From contig NZ_QGLE01000011.1 in assembly GCF_003173035.1 (NCBI RefSeq), positions 1 to 64,000 of the forward strand: DNA of 64,000 nucleotides, written 5' to 3'. The position numbers were made by a program, and so were the translations under genes. Positions 29,501 through 38,114 of this stretch are shown here, in pieces; within the stretch, counting starts at the first letter, position 1; the number at the start of each line of letters is the position of its first letter. Source of the DNA: Zavarzinia aquatilis. Its GTDB lineage: Bacteria > Pseudomonadota > Alphaproteobacteria > Zavarziniales > Zavarziniaceae. Under the pieces are notes generated by a model. That model ran no database searches, was not told where the DNA came from, and worked only from the letters and a program-made list of their open reading frames with translations.

Positions 29501-30183
29501 TCCGCGCGGGCCGCGCCGATGATGCGCCCGTCCCCGGCCTGAAGCAAAATGGCGAAACGCGCACCCTCGCCGAGGGGAGCCCGCAGCTCCAGGCTGTCGC
29601 CCCGCCATTCGCCGACGATATCGAGACTGCGCACGATATTGGCCTCGGTCAGGGTGCGACCGCCGTTCTCGCCCCGGCCGACGGCGGTGCGATGCTCGGG
29701 ATCGTAACCGACGAGGAGGATCAGGCCACGCCCGGCCGCCGGGGCGGCGCCGATACGGATGCCGACATCAGCACCCTCGCGCCGCGCCTCGATGGCGACG
29801 GCTTCGGTCTTCGCCGCGGCGTCGCGGATCAGGCGGCCGACGGCGGCGCGATCCGAGCCGACCGCCTGCCAGCGGCCGTCGATCACCATTTGCGGCGTAT
29901 AGACCTGGCGCTGGCCGAGCAACGAGGCATAGAGGCGCTGACGCTGCGTGCCCGCCTCCAGCGCATAGGGATCGGACCAGCCAAGCTGGTTCCAATAGGT
30001 GACATGGAAGGCGAGGGGCAGGACATCGTCCCCGGCCGCTGCGAGACTGCGCAGATAATCGTCCGCGGGCGGGCAGGACGAGCACCCTTGCGATGTAAAG
30101 AGTTCCACGACGACGGGTTTGCCGGCGTTGGCCGCGACGGGCGCGGCGGCGGCGAGCATCAGCGCGAGGGCGGCGAGGCGCAC
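29497..30183 (-). CDS. DUF1223 domain-containing periplasmic protein
   Basis: A 228-residue protein with a Sec signal peptide (MRLAALALMLAAAAPVAANA) and a DUF1223 domain. It begins KPVVVELFTSQGCSSCPPAD, a thioredoxin-like fold with a CSSC pair, then YWNQLGWSDPYALEAGTQRQ and GQRQVYTPQMVIDG, all hallmarks of the family. A thiol-redox role in the periplasm is plausible but unproven. Its 3' end overlaps the convergent AraC gene by four bases. The small Cys-rich bufferin-like gene lies 159 bases upstream on the same strand. Confidence 0.9.
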   Translation of the reverse strand: MRLAALALMLAAAAPVAANAGKPVVVELFTSQGCSSCPPADDYLRSLAAAGDDVLPLAFHVTYWNQLGWSDPYALEAGTQRQRLYASLLGQRQVYTPQMVIDGRWQAVGSDRAAVGRLIRDAAAKTEAVAIEARREGADVGIRIGAAPAAGRGLILLVGYDPEHRTAVGRGENGGRTLTEANIVRSLDIVGEWRGDSLELRAPLGEGARFAILLQAGDGRIIGAARAD

Positions 30184-30342
30184 GGCGAATTCTCCTGTCC
30201 GCGCCCGTGGGCCAAGGGGCGCACGGATCCGGGGGGCGCGCCGGATCCGTGCCGGGAAAGATCGTGGACCGCGCGGAGCAGTCCGGCGTCGGGGGGTGCG
30301 CGCCGGACGGCCGTGGGCTGCGCGGCCGCGATCCTTCCGCTA

Positions 30343-30594
30343 TCAGCCGACGTGGCCGCCAGCGGACTCGCAGGCCGCCTTGCTGTCGAGTTCGACGAAG
30401 CCCTGGCCCTTGCACTCGTTGAGGCCCTTGCAGGCATTGGTGGCGGTCTTGCAGGCGCTCTGGCCCTTACAGGCATTGGCGCCGACGCAATGCACGCCGC
30501 CCGCCGCATTGGCCGCGACCGGCGCCAGCATCATGCTGCCAGCGGAAAAGAGGGCGGCGGCCGCCGCGGCGAGAGTAAGACCGGTCCTGCTCAT
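30343..30594 (-). CDS. BufA2-like periplasmic bufferin-type metallophore precursor
   Basis: An 83-residue peptide with a Sec signal peptide (about 1-30, ending APVAANA) and a mature part rich in Cys-Lys-Gly: CVGANACKGQSACKT then NACKGLNECKGQGF. Cys are at 36, 42, 48, 55, 61 and 75. This matches the small Cys-rich peptides annotated as BufA2-family bufferins, in which cysteines are modified by an MNIO (DUF692) enzyme and the product buffers copper. No DUF692 (bufB) or bufC gene is adjacent, which is unusual. It might instead be an unmodified metal-binding peptide. Confidence 0.75.
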   Translation of the reverse strand: MSRTGLTLAAAAAALFSAGSMMLAPVAANAAGGVHCVGANACKGQSACKTATNACKGLNECKGQGFVELDSKAACESAGGHVG

Positions 30595-30739
30595 GGTATG
30601 CTCCAGATAACATCGGGGGTGGGGGGCAGCGGCTTTTCTTCTCTTCCGCCGACAGCCCCGGTCGTCTCCGGGGCCGTATTGACAGGTTCGCCGGAGCGCA
30701 GCGGCAGGTTACGCCCCGGACCGGGAAATTTTCCGCGTC

Positions 30740-31282
30740 TCAGGACGCATGAGGTCCGGTCGGGATGCGGTCGCGGATGCGGGCGACGCCGGCCTGCGCG
30801 CAGACTTCGTCCTTGTCGCCGCCCGGCGCGCCGCCGACCCCGATGGCGGCGATGATCTCATCGCCCGATTTGATGGCGACGCCGCCGGCCAGCGGCAATA
30901 TGTCGGGAAGCGAGGCCAGCGCCGGCCCGGCCGGGCTCTTCGCCACCAGCGCCGCCAGATCGCCGCTGGTCTCGAATTTGAACACGGGGCCGAGGGTGAC
31001 CACGGAATAGGCCTTGCGGAAGCTCGAATCCCTGGTGTGGATCGTGCTGTGATCGCCCTTGGCCTGCAGCTTCACCACGCCCGAAGCGTCGACGACGGCG
31101 ACCGAGACATTATAGCCGCCGGCCTCGCAGGCCGCGATGGCCGCGCTCGCCGCCTCCATCGCGAGGGACAGCGGCAATACCGCCCCGCTTTTCGCCACCT
31201 GGGCTTCAGCCTGCATCGCGGGCGCAAACGCACCTACCGCCGCGACCGCAAGGGCGACCGCGCGCATAAACATCGTCTTCAT
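30740..31282 (-). CDS. GlcG/HbpS family heme-binding-type protein, exported
   Basis: 180 residues. A signal peptide (MKTMFMRAVALAVAAVGAFA, cleavage near AEA) is followed by a GlcG/HbpS (DUF336) domain with NVSVAVVDASGVVKLQAKGD, RDSSFRKAYSV and a C-terminal LAGGVAIKSGDEIIAAIGVGGAPGGDKD. Relatives bind heme or a small ligand in the periplasm. ATG 31282 chosen because the signal peptide starts there. Its promoter region contains the palindrome at 31327-31363, shared with the CGNR gene system. Confidence 0.88.
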   Translation of the reverse strand: MKTMFMRAVALAVAAVGAFAPAMQAEAQVAKSGAVLPLSLAMEAASAAIAACEAGGYNVSVAVVDASGVVKLQAKGDHSTIHTRDSSFRKAYSVVTLGPVFKFETSGDLAALVAKSPAGPALASLPDILPLAGGVAIKSGDEIIAAIGVGGAPGGDKDEVCAQAGVARIRDRIPTGPHAS

Positions 31283-31326
31283 GTCGTTACCTCGGACAGA
31301 TCGGGGTCGGCCCCGATGGCCGACCA

Positions 31327-31363
31327 TTGATAACCTATTATTTTATTTTTCAGAGGTTATCAA
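31327..31363. promoter_or_regulatory. Perfect inverted repeat upstream of the GlcG-like gene
   Basis: TTGATAACCT (31327-31336) and AGGTTATCAA (31354-31363) form perfect 10-base arms separated by a very AT-rich 17-base spacer, which contrasts with the GC-rich surroundings. It lies between the GlcG-like start and the end of the CGNR regulator. The half-site GGTTATCAA recurs at 32134-32142 ahead of the hydrolase gene. A shared operator, perhaps for the CGNR regulator, is likely. Confidence 0.6.
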
Positions 31364-31373
31364 TCGTGCCGAT

Positions 31374-32024
31374 CTAATCGCAGCGAAGATTCGGGCGTTG
31401 CCGACTCCGATGGGCGGCGGCCTTCGCCCGGTTACCGCAGGCGGCCATGCTGCACCAGCGCCGGCCGTGGCGTTTGCTGGCATCGAAGAACCACAGGGTG
31501 CAGCCCCCCCCCTCGCAGGGGCGCACCAGGGTAAGGTCGCGGCGGCAGAGCAGATCGCCCATTACTTCCGCCAGCGGCGCAAGCAGCGAGTCCGGCGTAG
31601 CGAACTGGCGGATATCGCGCCAGCGCAGCACGCCCTGCCCTGCCTCCGCACCGGCGCCCGCCTCGGCGAGGCCGATTTCCCGATGGCGAATATCCCGGCG
31701 CAGCAACCGGTTCAGCGGCTCGATTTCAGCGGCCAGCGCCGGTTCCGCCGGTCTTCCCGCATGTGCCGCCATCAGGCCGCGGAACCATTCGCGCAGCGCC
31801 CGGGCCCGGGCGGCAACCGAATCGAGTTCGTCGAGCACGGCTTCGGCGCGGTAGCGCGCGGCGACCTCCGCCGGCAACAGACCCGCAGCCACCATCCAGT
31901 CCAGCAGGTCGCGCCCATCGGCGATCCACTCGATCGGCGCGCCCGCGGGTGACGCGATGGAATTGAGGAAATCCAGCGCCCGATCATCGGCGATGAAAAA
32001 GGGGGCGGGGCGCAGGTCCGGCAA
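31374..32024 (-). CDS. CGNR zinc finger / ABATE-domain regulator
   Basis: A 216-residue protein with an N-terminal stress-induced ABATE domain (ALDFLNSIASPAG, about 10-150) and a C-terminal CGNR zinc finger. The finger has RPCEGGGCTLWFFD and WCSMAACGNRAKAAAHRSR, giving the C-x4-C and C-x4-C ligands. The family is predicted to bind DNA and regulate. It lies between the GlcG-like gene (same strand, downstream) and the hydrolase gene (divergent), both preceded by GATAACC/GGTTATC sites, so it probably controls all three. Confidence 0.88.
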   Translation of the reverse strand: MPDLRPAPFFIADDRALDFLNSIASPAGAPIEWIADGRDLLDWMVAAGLLPAEVAARYRAEAVLDELDSVAARARALREWFRGLMAAHAGRPAEPALAAEIEPLNRLLRRDIRHREIGLAEAGAGAEAGQGVLRWRDIRQFATPDSLLAPLAEVMGDLLCRRDLTLVRPCEGGGCTLWFFDASKRHGRRWCSMAACGNRAKAAAHRSRQRPNLRCD

Positions 32025-32066
32025 GGCGGTCTCCGGGGGAGGGCCGGCGACATCCGGCAGCGACCA

Positions 32067-32142
32067 GGATAACCGGTAAATCCCGATTTACAAGTTACTT
32101 CCTTTTCAGTAACCGTTATTGGCCATGTTTAGTGGTTATCAA
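32067..32142. promoter_or_regulatory. Divergent control region of CGNR regulator and hydrolase gene
   Basis: AT-rich intergenic segment holding GGATAACC (32067-32074), the perfect palindrome TAAATCCCGATTTA (32077-32090) and GGTTATCAA (32134-32142). The outer two repeat the half-sites of the inverted repeat at 31327-31363. The position between two divergent starts suggests operators for the CGNR protein. Confidence 0.5.
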
Positions 32143-32157
32143 CCCAAAAGGATCACC

Positions 32158-33105
32158 ATGCGCCTCATCGCCCTTTCCCTGCTGACTGCAGCCTGCCTGT
32201 CGCCGCTCGACGCCTCGGCCGCTTCGACGCCGGCACCGGCCCGTGCCACCAGCTACCACACGGTCGACGTCGCCGGCGTCACCATGTTCTACCGCGAGGC
32301 GGGCGACCCGGCAGCGCCGACCGTCCTGCTGCTGCACGGTTTCCCGACTTCGTCGCATATGTACCGTGATCTGATCCCGGCGCTGGCCGACCGCTATCAC
32401 GTGGTCGCGCCCGACCTGCCGGGCTTCGGCCAGACCGTCGCGCCGCCGCGCGGCGAATTCGCCTATACGTTCGAGAACCTGACCAAGGTTACCGAGGCTT
32501 TCACCGAGCGCCTCGCCCTGTCGCATTACGCGCTCTATGTCTTCGACTATGGCGCGCCCGTCGGCTTCCGCCTCGCGCTGCGTCACCCGGAGCGGATCAC
32601 CGCCATCGTCTCGCAGAACGGCAACGCCTATCTCGAAGGCCTGAGCGACGGCTGGAACCCGATCCAGGCTTATTGGAAGGACCCGACCGACGCCAACCGC
32701 GAGGCGCTGCGCGGCTTTCTGAAACCCGAGACGGTACAGTGGCAATACACCCATGGCGTTTCCAATCCGGAAAGCCTGACGCCGGATGCCTGGGCGCTCG
32801 ATGCGGCCTATCTGGCGCGGCCGGGCAATGCCGAGATTCAGCTCGACCTGTTCGGCGATTATCAGAGCAATGTCTCGCTCTATCCCGAATTCCAGCGCTA
32901 CCTGCGCACGCAGCATCCGCCCGTGCTGGCGACCTGGGGCCGGAACGATCCCTTCTTCCTGCCGGCAGGGGCCGAAGCCTACCGGCGCGATCAACCGTCG
33001 GCGGAAATCCATCTGCTCGACGCCGGGCATTTCGCCCTGGAAAGCCGCGGCCCCGAGATCGCCGCGCTGGTCCACGACTTTCTGGACCGCAAGGTAAAAC
33101 GCTAG
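32158..33105 (+). CDS. Exported alpha/beta hydrolase with Asp nucleophile (haloalkane dehalogenase/epoxide hydrolase-like)
   Basis: This 315-residue protein has a signal peptide (about 1-21, MRLIALSLLTAACLSPLDAS) and an alpha/beta hydrolase domain: oxyanion HGFPTSSHMYR (60-70), nucleophile elbow VFDYGAPVG with Asp130 where esterases have Ser, acidic residue in ATWGRNDPFF, and catalytic His in DAGHFALES. An Asp nucleophile points to haloalkane dehalogenase or epoxide hydrolase chemistry. AAAGGA precedes ATG 32158; an earlier in-frame ATG (32119) is less likely because it lies in the control region. Divergent from the CGNR regulator. Confidence 0.87.
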   Translation: MRLIALSLLTAACLSPLDASAASTPAPARATSYHTVDVAGVTMFYREAGDPAAPTVLLLHGFPTSSHMYRDLIPALADRYHVVAPDLPGFGQTVAPPRGEFAYTFENLTKVTEAFTERLALSHYALYVFDYGAPVGFRLALRHPERITAIVSQNGNAYLEGLSDGWNPIQAYWKDPTDANREALRGFLKPETVQWQYTHGVSNPESLTPDAWALDAAYLARPGNAEIQLDLFGDYQSNVSLYPEFQRYLRTQHPPVLATWGRNDPFFLPAGAEAYRRDQPSAEIHLLDAGHFALESRGPEIAALVHDFLDRKVKR

Positions 33106-33276
33106 AGGCGAAGCGGAAACGGCTCGGCCGTCGGAAGACGCATCAAATCAAAAGGTTGGAGCCTCGGCGGAATGACAATCATTCTGCCGATACTCCAGGA
33201 AGCCTGCCCGGAAATCCGCCCGCCCGGGGGACCGGACAAACTCAGAGCCGGGCGCGCAGGTTCGCATCCCTATCGG

Positions 33277-35067
33277 TTACGCTTCCGCGCCCCCTGAACG
33301 TCCGGAGGGGCGGACCGAAGCCGGTGTGCCCGATGCCCCGCCCCCTCGCCCGTCTTCCATGCCCGCAACCGATCTGGCGTTCCAGGGCGCCATCGTCACC
33401 AGTGTCGCCTCGACCTCCGGGCGGCCCAGCAGAAAGCCCTGGATTTCGGTGCACCCCATCTGGCGGAGGGCAACCAACTGGCCCAGTTGCTCGACCCCCT
33501 CCGCCGTCACCGGGACATCAAGGGCGTATCCGAGGTTGAGTACCGCGCGCACGATCGCCAGCGAGCGTGTGTCATATTCCATGCGCTCGACGAAGGTGCG
33601 GTCGATTTTCAGGCGATCGAAACGGAACCGCTGAAGCGTCGCCAGCGACGACCATCCGGTGCCGAAATCGTCAAGGGCAATGGCGACACCGAGCGCCTTC
33701 AGCCGGTCGATGGCGAGCACCACCTGCTCGGTATTGCCGAGCAGCGCGCTCTCCGTCACCTCGATTTCCAGGCGCTCCACAGGCAGGCCGGATTCGGCCA
33801 GCGCAGCCTCGACCGACAACGGGAAATCCGGAGATTCGAGTTGAACCGGCGAGACGTTGACCGCGACCCGCAGCGGCCAGGGCCAGGCCTTGGCCTTGCG
33901 GCAGGCTTCGATCAGAACCCAGCGCCCGAGTTCATGGATGAACCCCGTCGCCTCGGCGAGGCCGATGAAAATTTCCGGCGATATCGGGCCCTGCTCGGGA
34001 TGGTGCCAGCGCGCCAACGCTTCGAAGCCGGTGGTTTCACCCGTGCGGGCGTCGACCTGCGCCTGGAAAGCCAGGTAGAACTCGTTGCGACCGAGAGCCT
34101 CCCGCATGTCCCGGGCCAGATGCTCGCCCGAACGGATTTCTTCCGGGCTGGTGCCATCCGCCCTCAGATAGGCGTGGCGCTTGGTCCTGCGAGACCGCAG
34201 CATCGCGTTCTCGGCACGCCGCACGAGACCTTCGACCGTGCTGGCATCGACCGGAAAAATCGCCGCGCCAATGGAAACCGAAGGGGAAAATTCGTGCCCG
34301 CCCAGCGTCAGCGGAGCACCGATCGCCGACAGGACGCGCTCGGCCAGGCGATCGACATCGGTCAGCCGACGCAACTCGGAAACGATGATGCCGAAGCAGT
34401 CACCGTCGATGCGAGCCAGTACATCGCTGCTGCGCACGAGGCCGGTGAGGCGCCGCGCCAGATTACGCAGGAATTCGTCGCCCAGAATGCTGCCGTGAAG
34501 ATCGTTGATCGCCGCGAAGCCATCGACGTCGAGCATGAGCAGCGCACCCAGCTTGCCGGTATCGGCCGCCTCCCCCGTCGCGGCGGACAATCGGGACAGG
34601 AATTGCCCACGATTCAGCAAGCCGGTCAGGTCGTCATGCTCCGCCCGGTAACGCGCGTTGGCCTCGGTCTCGCGGACTTCGGTGATGTCGAGAATATAGG
34701 CGACGATGAACGGCTGCCGCCCGGACGCTGTGTCCAGATGAACGAGGCGTTTCGATGTCCTGACGACACGCAGCCCCCCGCGACCGTTCGGCACGACCTC
34801 CTCGTTGTCGATCGGCTGCCCGGTATCGAAGACCCGGTCATTGACCTGCCGGACCGTGCTGCGCTGCTGTTCGCCCAGCACAGCAGCGTCGCCCTTTTCA
34901 AGCAACGCCTCGCGCGAGACCCCGAAAAACTGGCACACCGCCGCATTGGCGATCACGATCCCATGGTCGCGCCCCATCACGAAAATGGGCGCGGGAAGGG
35001 CATCGAGCAGAGTTTCGAAAGACTCTGCGCTGGCTGCAATCTGGAACACCGGGCTTCGCTCCGCCAT
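33277..35067 (-). CDS. PAS-GGDEF(degenerate)-EAL protein, probable c-di-GMP phosphodiesterase
   Basis: A 596-residue cytoplasmic signalling protein. PAS domain about 17-130; GGDEF domain about 140-300 whose active-site loop is RIDGDCF (221-225 DGDCF), so diguanylate cyclase activity is unlikely; EAL domain about 320-565 with intact GFEALARWHHP, NVSPVQL, EVTES, DDFGTGWSSL, KIDRTFV and TAEGVEQ. I start at ATG 35067 because GGAGG lies eight bases upstream; earlier in-frame starts at 35085 and 35094 would place that site inside the gene. Stands alone. Confidence 0.9.
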   Translation of the reverse strand: MAERSPVFQIAASAESFETLLDALPAPIFVMGRDHGIVIANAAVCQFFGVSREALLEKGDAAVLGEQQRSTVRQVNDRVFDTGQPIDNEEVVPNGRGGLRVVRTSKRLVHLDTASGRQPFIVAYILDITEVRETEANARYRAEHDDLTGLLNRGQFLSRLSAATGEAADTGKLGALLMLDVDGFAAINDLHGSILGDEFLRNLARRLTGLVRSSDVLARIDGDCFGIIVSELRRLTDVDRLAERVLSAIGAPLTLGGHEFSPSVSIGAAIFPVDASTVEGLVRRAENAMLRSRRTKRHAYLRADGTSPEEIRSGEHLARDMREALGRNEFYLAFQAQVDARTGETTGFEALARWHHPEQGPISPEIFIGLAEATGFIHELGRWVLIEACRKAKAWPWPLRVAVNVSPVQLESPDFPLSVEAALAESGLPVERLEIEVTESALLGNTEQVVLAIDRLKALGVAIALDDFGTGWSSLATLQRFRFDRLKIDRTFVERMEYDTRSLAIVRAVLNLGYALDVPVTAEGVEQLGQLVALRQMGCTEIQGFLLGRPEVEATLVTMAPWNARSVAGMEDGRGGGASGTPASVRPSGRSGGAEA

Positions 35068-35218
35068 GGTGTCAACCTCCGCCATCGGGCGCACCCCGCA
35101 GAATCACCAGCGTCCCGTGTATTTCCACCCGCGGCCGCTGCGCCCCACGCGAACATTTCGCCTTCGCACGCAGAATTGCAAGCGTGAATGCGGCAGGCGA
35201 TGCCGGCCCCCCGTTACC

Positions 35219-36475
35219 TCAGATCAGGCGCTCGACCAGATAGAGACACAGTCCGATCAGGCCACCGACCACCGTGCCGTTGATGCGGATGAACTGAAGA
35301 TCGCGGCCGACCTGGGTTTCCAGCTTGGTCACGATCGTGTCCGGATCCCATTTCTGCACGATGGAGCCGATCCATTCGCCGATCTGTTCGCGCCGGCCGA
35401 CCACGGTCGAATTCACCGCCTGTTCGATCCAGTGCTGCAACGTCTCGCGGATCGCCGGATCGCGGGTCAGGGTCTCGCCATAGACGCGCATGGCGCTGTC
35501 GATCTGGCGACGCAGCGCGGAATCGTCCGACAGGGCGTCCTTCTGGATGCGCTCCTTCAGGCTGCGGGCGATATCGCGGAAATATTGCTTCAGCGTGTCG
35601 TTGCTCAGCAGGCGGTGCAGGAAATCCTCGCCCTTGGCCCGCATTTCGGGGCTGGTGCGGAGTTCGTGGACGAAGGCCCTCGTCGCCTCGTCGAACTGCT
35701 GGCGCCAGGGCCCCTCGGGATTACGGATTTCCTCGAGCGTGTTGTCGAGGGCCGCGAGCACCTTCTGATAGACCGCGCGGTCGACGGCCTTGGGCAGCCA
35801 GCGCGGCAATTGCTCGTCCACCCGCTTCTCGATCAATTCGCGGTTGTCATGAACGAGGCGCGCCGCTCTCTCCAGCAATTCGTCGAGCAGGCGCTGGTGG
35901 TGCCCCTCGTTGGTCAGCAGCTGCACGATCTGGCCGAGGATCGGCGCGACGCCGATATCTCGCACCCGGGCCGACAGATTGGTCTGCATGAAGCGGCCGA
36001 CATCCTCGTCATCGAGGGCGTTCAGGATGCCGGGCACGGATTTCGCCATGCGCTCGGCCGCGCGGTGGCGATTTTCCGGCTTGTCCAGCCAGTCGGCGAT
36101 GATGCGCGGCAGGTCGATCTGGCGCAGTTTCGCCGTCACCTCTTCAGGCTTCAGGAAGTTGTTGGCGACGAAGCGGCCCAGCGTGCTGCCGATCCGCGCC
36201 TGATTGCGCGGCACGATCGCCGTGTGGGGGATCGGAATGCCCAGGGGGTGGCGGAACAGGGCCGTGACCGCGAACCAGTCGGCGAGACCGCCGACCAGCG
36301 CCGCCTCGGCGAAGGCCCCTGGAATTTCGACCCAGGGCGTCATGGGCGCGAGGAACCGGCTGGCCAGGAAGACGGCGGCCATGACGAGGATCATCGACCC
36401 CGCCATGATCTTCATGCGGCGCAGGGCCGCCGCCTTTTCTTCGTCGCTCAAGGGAATGGGCAGGGCTTGTGACAT
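35219..36475 (-). CDS. DUF445 domain-containing membrane protein
   Basis: This 418-residue protein has transmembrane segments near both ends: about 25-45 (SMILVMAAVFLASRFLAP) and the extreme C terminus (VVGGLIGLCLYLVERLI). Between them is a long amphipathic helical region. The conserved DUF445 start GGLADWFAVTALFRHPLGIP and the repeated QxxLxxLL helices fit the family (YjiN-like). Function unknown; probably an inner-membrane protein with a large soluble helical domain. Confidence 0.9.
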   Translation of the reverse strand: MSQALPIPLSDEEKAAALRRMKIMAGSMILVMAAVFLASRFLAPMTPWVEIPGAFAEAALVGGLADWFAVTALFRHPLGIPIPHTAIVPRNQARIGSTLGRFVANNFLKPEEVTAKLRQIDLPRIIADWLDKPENRHRAAERMAKSVPGILNALDDEDVGRFMQTNLSARVRDIGVAPILGQIVQLLTNEGHHQRLLDELLERAARLVHDNRELIEKRVDEQLPRWLPKAVDRAVYQKVLAALDNTLEEIRNPEGPWRQQFDEATRAFVHELRTSPEMRAKGEDFLHRLLSNDTLKQYFRDIARSLKERIQKDALSDDSALRRQIDSAMRVYGETLTRDPAIRETLQHWIEQAVNSTVVGRREQIGEWIGSIVQKWDPDTIVTKLETQVGRDLQFIRINGTVVGGLIGLCLYLVERLI

Positions 36476-36533
36476 GGCCTCTGGTCGGTTGTTTCCGATA
36501 ATTTGTCAGTCGTCGCCAATTCGCTGCGCGCGG

Positions 36534-37328
36534 TCAAGCGGATGCCAACCGGCGATGGTGGTCGCCCCCCGGGAGCAAAAAGGACAGGGGCGCCCTGGGA
36601 ACGAAGGGTTTCCACGCGCCTTCGGCCTGCGCCAGTCGGTCGGCGATGATGAACAGCACCGACAGATTATGGCCGAGACCGCAGTGGCTGCCCCGCACCC
36701 TGATGTTCTGGCGCAAGGGACCATCCGCCTCGAGGCAGCCGCGCCAGGCGACGATTCCGTCCGACTTGGAAAAGATCGCGGTCGAGGGCACACCTTCGAC
36801 CGGCTGGCGCAGGCGCTCTACATATTCCTGAGCCACCTCGTCCACCGACTGGCCGCTCAGGCGCTCGAAGATCTGCCAGGCATTGGTCGATTTCGGACCG
36901 ACGGCGATGGGGCTGCCGAGGGTGATCACCTGACGCACCAGTTGCGGTGCCTCGCGGGCGATTTCCCGGGCATAGACGCCGCCAAGGCTCCAGCCGATGA
37001 TCGAGACCTTGCGCCCGTGCTCGCGCACGATATCGACGAGGCGCTCGCGCAGCCCCTCCTCCACCGCGGCGTTGGGGCCGAGATTGCGGCCGAGATCCCA
37101 GGCATGGACGGTATAGCCGCGGTGCTTCAGGAAGCGGCGCAACAGCACGGTCGACAGGTCGCTGGCGAGAAAGCCCGGCAGCACCAGCACCGGGTGACCA
37201 TCGCCCCGGGGCGCCAGGCGCAGCAGCGGCGTCGCCTGGATCGACTGCAACAATTCCGCCAGCGCCCGCACTTCGGCGAGGGCGAGCAGGGTGGACGGCG
37301 GGGCCGGATCCTTGTCGATCGAATGCAT
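36534..37328 (-). CDS. Lipase-fold alpha/beta hydrolase, paralogue 1
   Basis: 264 residues without a signal peptide. The fold is shown by GHPVLVLPGFLASD (oxyanion region), nucleophile elbow IIGWSLGGVYAREIA (Ser in GWSLG), Asp in FSKSDGIVAWRGC and His in GSHCGLGHNLSV. It resembles the PGAP1/esterase-lipase group. The same architecture and many identical positions (RGDGHPVLV, GVYAREIA/GIYAREAA, DGLVSWRACLEAEGP) occur in the gene at 38115, across a glutathione peroxidase gene. Substrate unknown. Confidence 0.83.
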   Translation of the reverse strand: MHSIDKDPAPPSTLLALAEVRALAELLQSIQATPLLRLAPRGDGHPVLVLPGFLASDLSTVLLRRFLKHRGYTVHAWDLGRNLGPNAAVEEGLRERLVDIVREHGRKVSIIGWSLGGVYAREIAREAPQLVRQVITLGSPIAVGPKSTNAWQIFERLSGQSVDEVAQEYVERLRQPVEGVPSTAIFSKSDGIVAWRGCLEADGPLRQNIRVRGSHCGLGHNLSVLFIIADRLAQAEGAWKPFVPRAPLSFLLPGGDHHRRLASA

Positions 37329-37417
37329 CAGTTCACGCTACCTCGTTACCGGCGGACCATAGGCCGCCACGGCTTCTCCACTCCAGCATTCGACCAGTCC
37401 GATGGTAAAGACATGGT

Positions 37418-37990
37418 CTATTTGGCCGGGGTGGCGAGCAGTTTTTCAATGGCGGGCGCCAGCGTCGACGGGCTGGTGACCGAAGCGACGGCCTCGACCA
37501 GCCGCCCCTGACCGTCGAACAGATATTTGTGGAAGTTCCAGCGCGGACGCGCCATCGGCCGCTCGTCCGCGAGCCATTTGAAGAAGGGGTGCGCCTCCTC
37601 GCCCGTTACCGGCACCTTGGCGGCGAGGGGGAAGGTGACGCCGTAATTGATCTCGCAGAATTCCGCGATCTCGTCGGCGCCGCCCGGCTCCTGATTGGCG
37701 AAATCGTTGGACGGCACGCCAACGATGGCGAGGCCCCGGTCGTGATATTTCTCGTAAAGCGCCTCGAGCCCCTTGTACTGCGGGGTGAATCCGCATTTCG
37801 AGGCGGTGTTGACGACCAGCAGCGGCTTGCCGGCGAATTGCGACAGAGGCAGGGCCCCGCCGCGCAGCGCCTCGAAACTGAACTGATGAGCCGAACCGGC
37901 CGGCGCCTTGCCCGTGGCCTTGTCGATTGCCGCGGCAGCGATGCCGGTCAGCGGATTATCGGTCAGGAGCTTCCCCAGTTTCCCCAGCAT
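37418..37990 (-). CDS. Glutathione peroxidase-family protein
   Basis: This 190-residue thioredoxin-fold peroxidase has peroxidatic Cys66 in VVNTASKCGFTPQYKGLE, Gln in VPSNDFANQEPG, and Trp-Asn in RPRWNFHKYL, making the usual catalytic tetrad. About 30 residues of N-terminal extension precede the core; it is not clearly a signal peptide. Bacterial Cys-type enzymes usually reduce hydroperoxides with thioredoxin. It lies between two paralogous lipase-fold genes and is divergent from the second (124-base gap). Confidence 0.93.
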   Translation of the reverse strand: MLGKLGKLLTDNPLTGIAAAAIDKATGKAPAGSAHQFSFEALRGGALPLSQFAGKPLLVVNTASKCGFTPQYKGLEALYEKYHDRGLAIVGVPSNDFANQEPGGADEIAEFCEINYGVTFPLAAKVPVTGEEAHPFFKWLADERPMARPRWNFHKYLFDGQGRLVEAVASVTSPSTLAPAIEKLLATPAK

Positions 37991-38114
37991 TGCGCTCTCC
38001 TTCGGCCTTGTCTTCGCCTTTTGTCCATCAATGCACCAGGACGGACAGATGCGATAGTCGCCTTGTTGGCATTGGGCGTATTATAAACACGACAGACGCC
38101 GCGACAGGCAGGAC

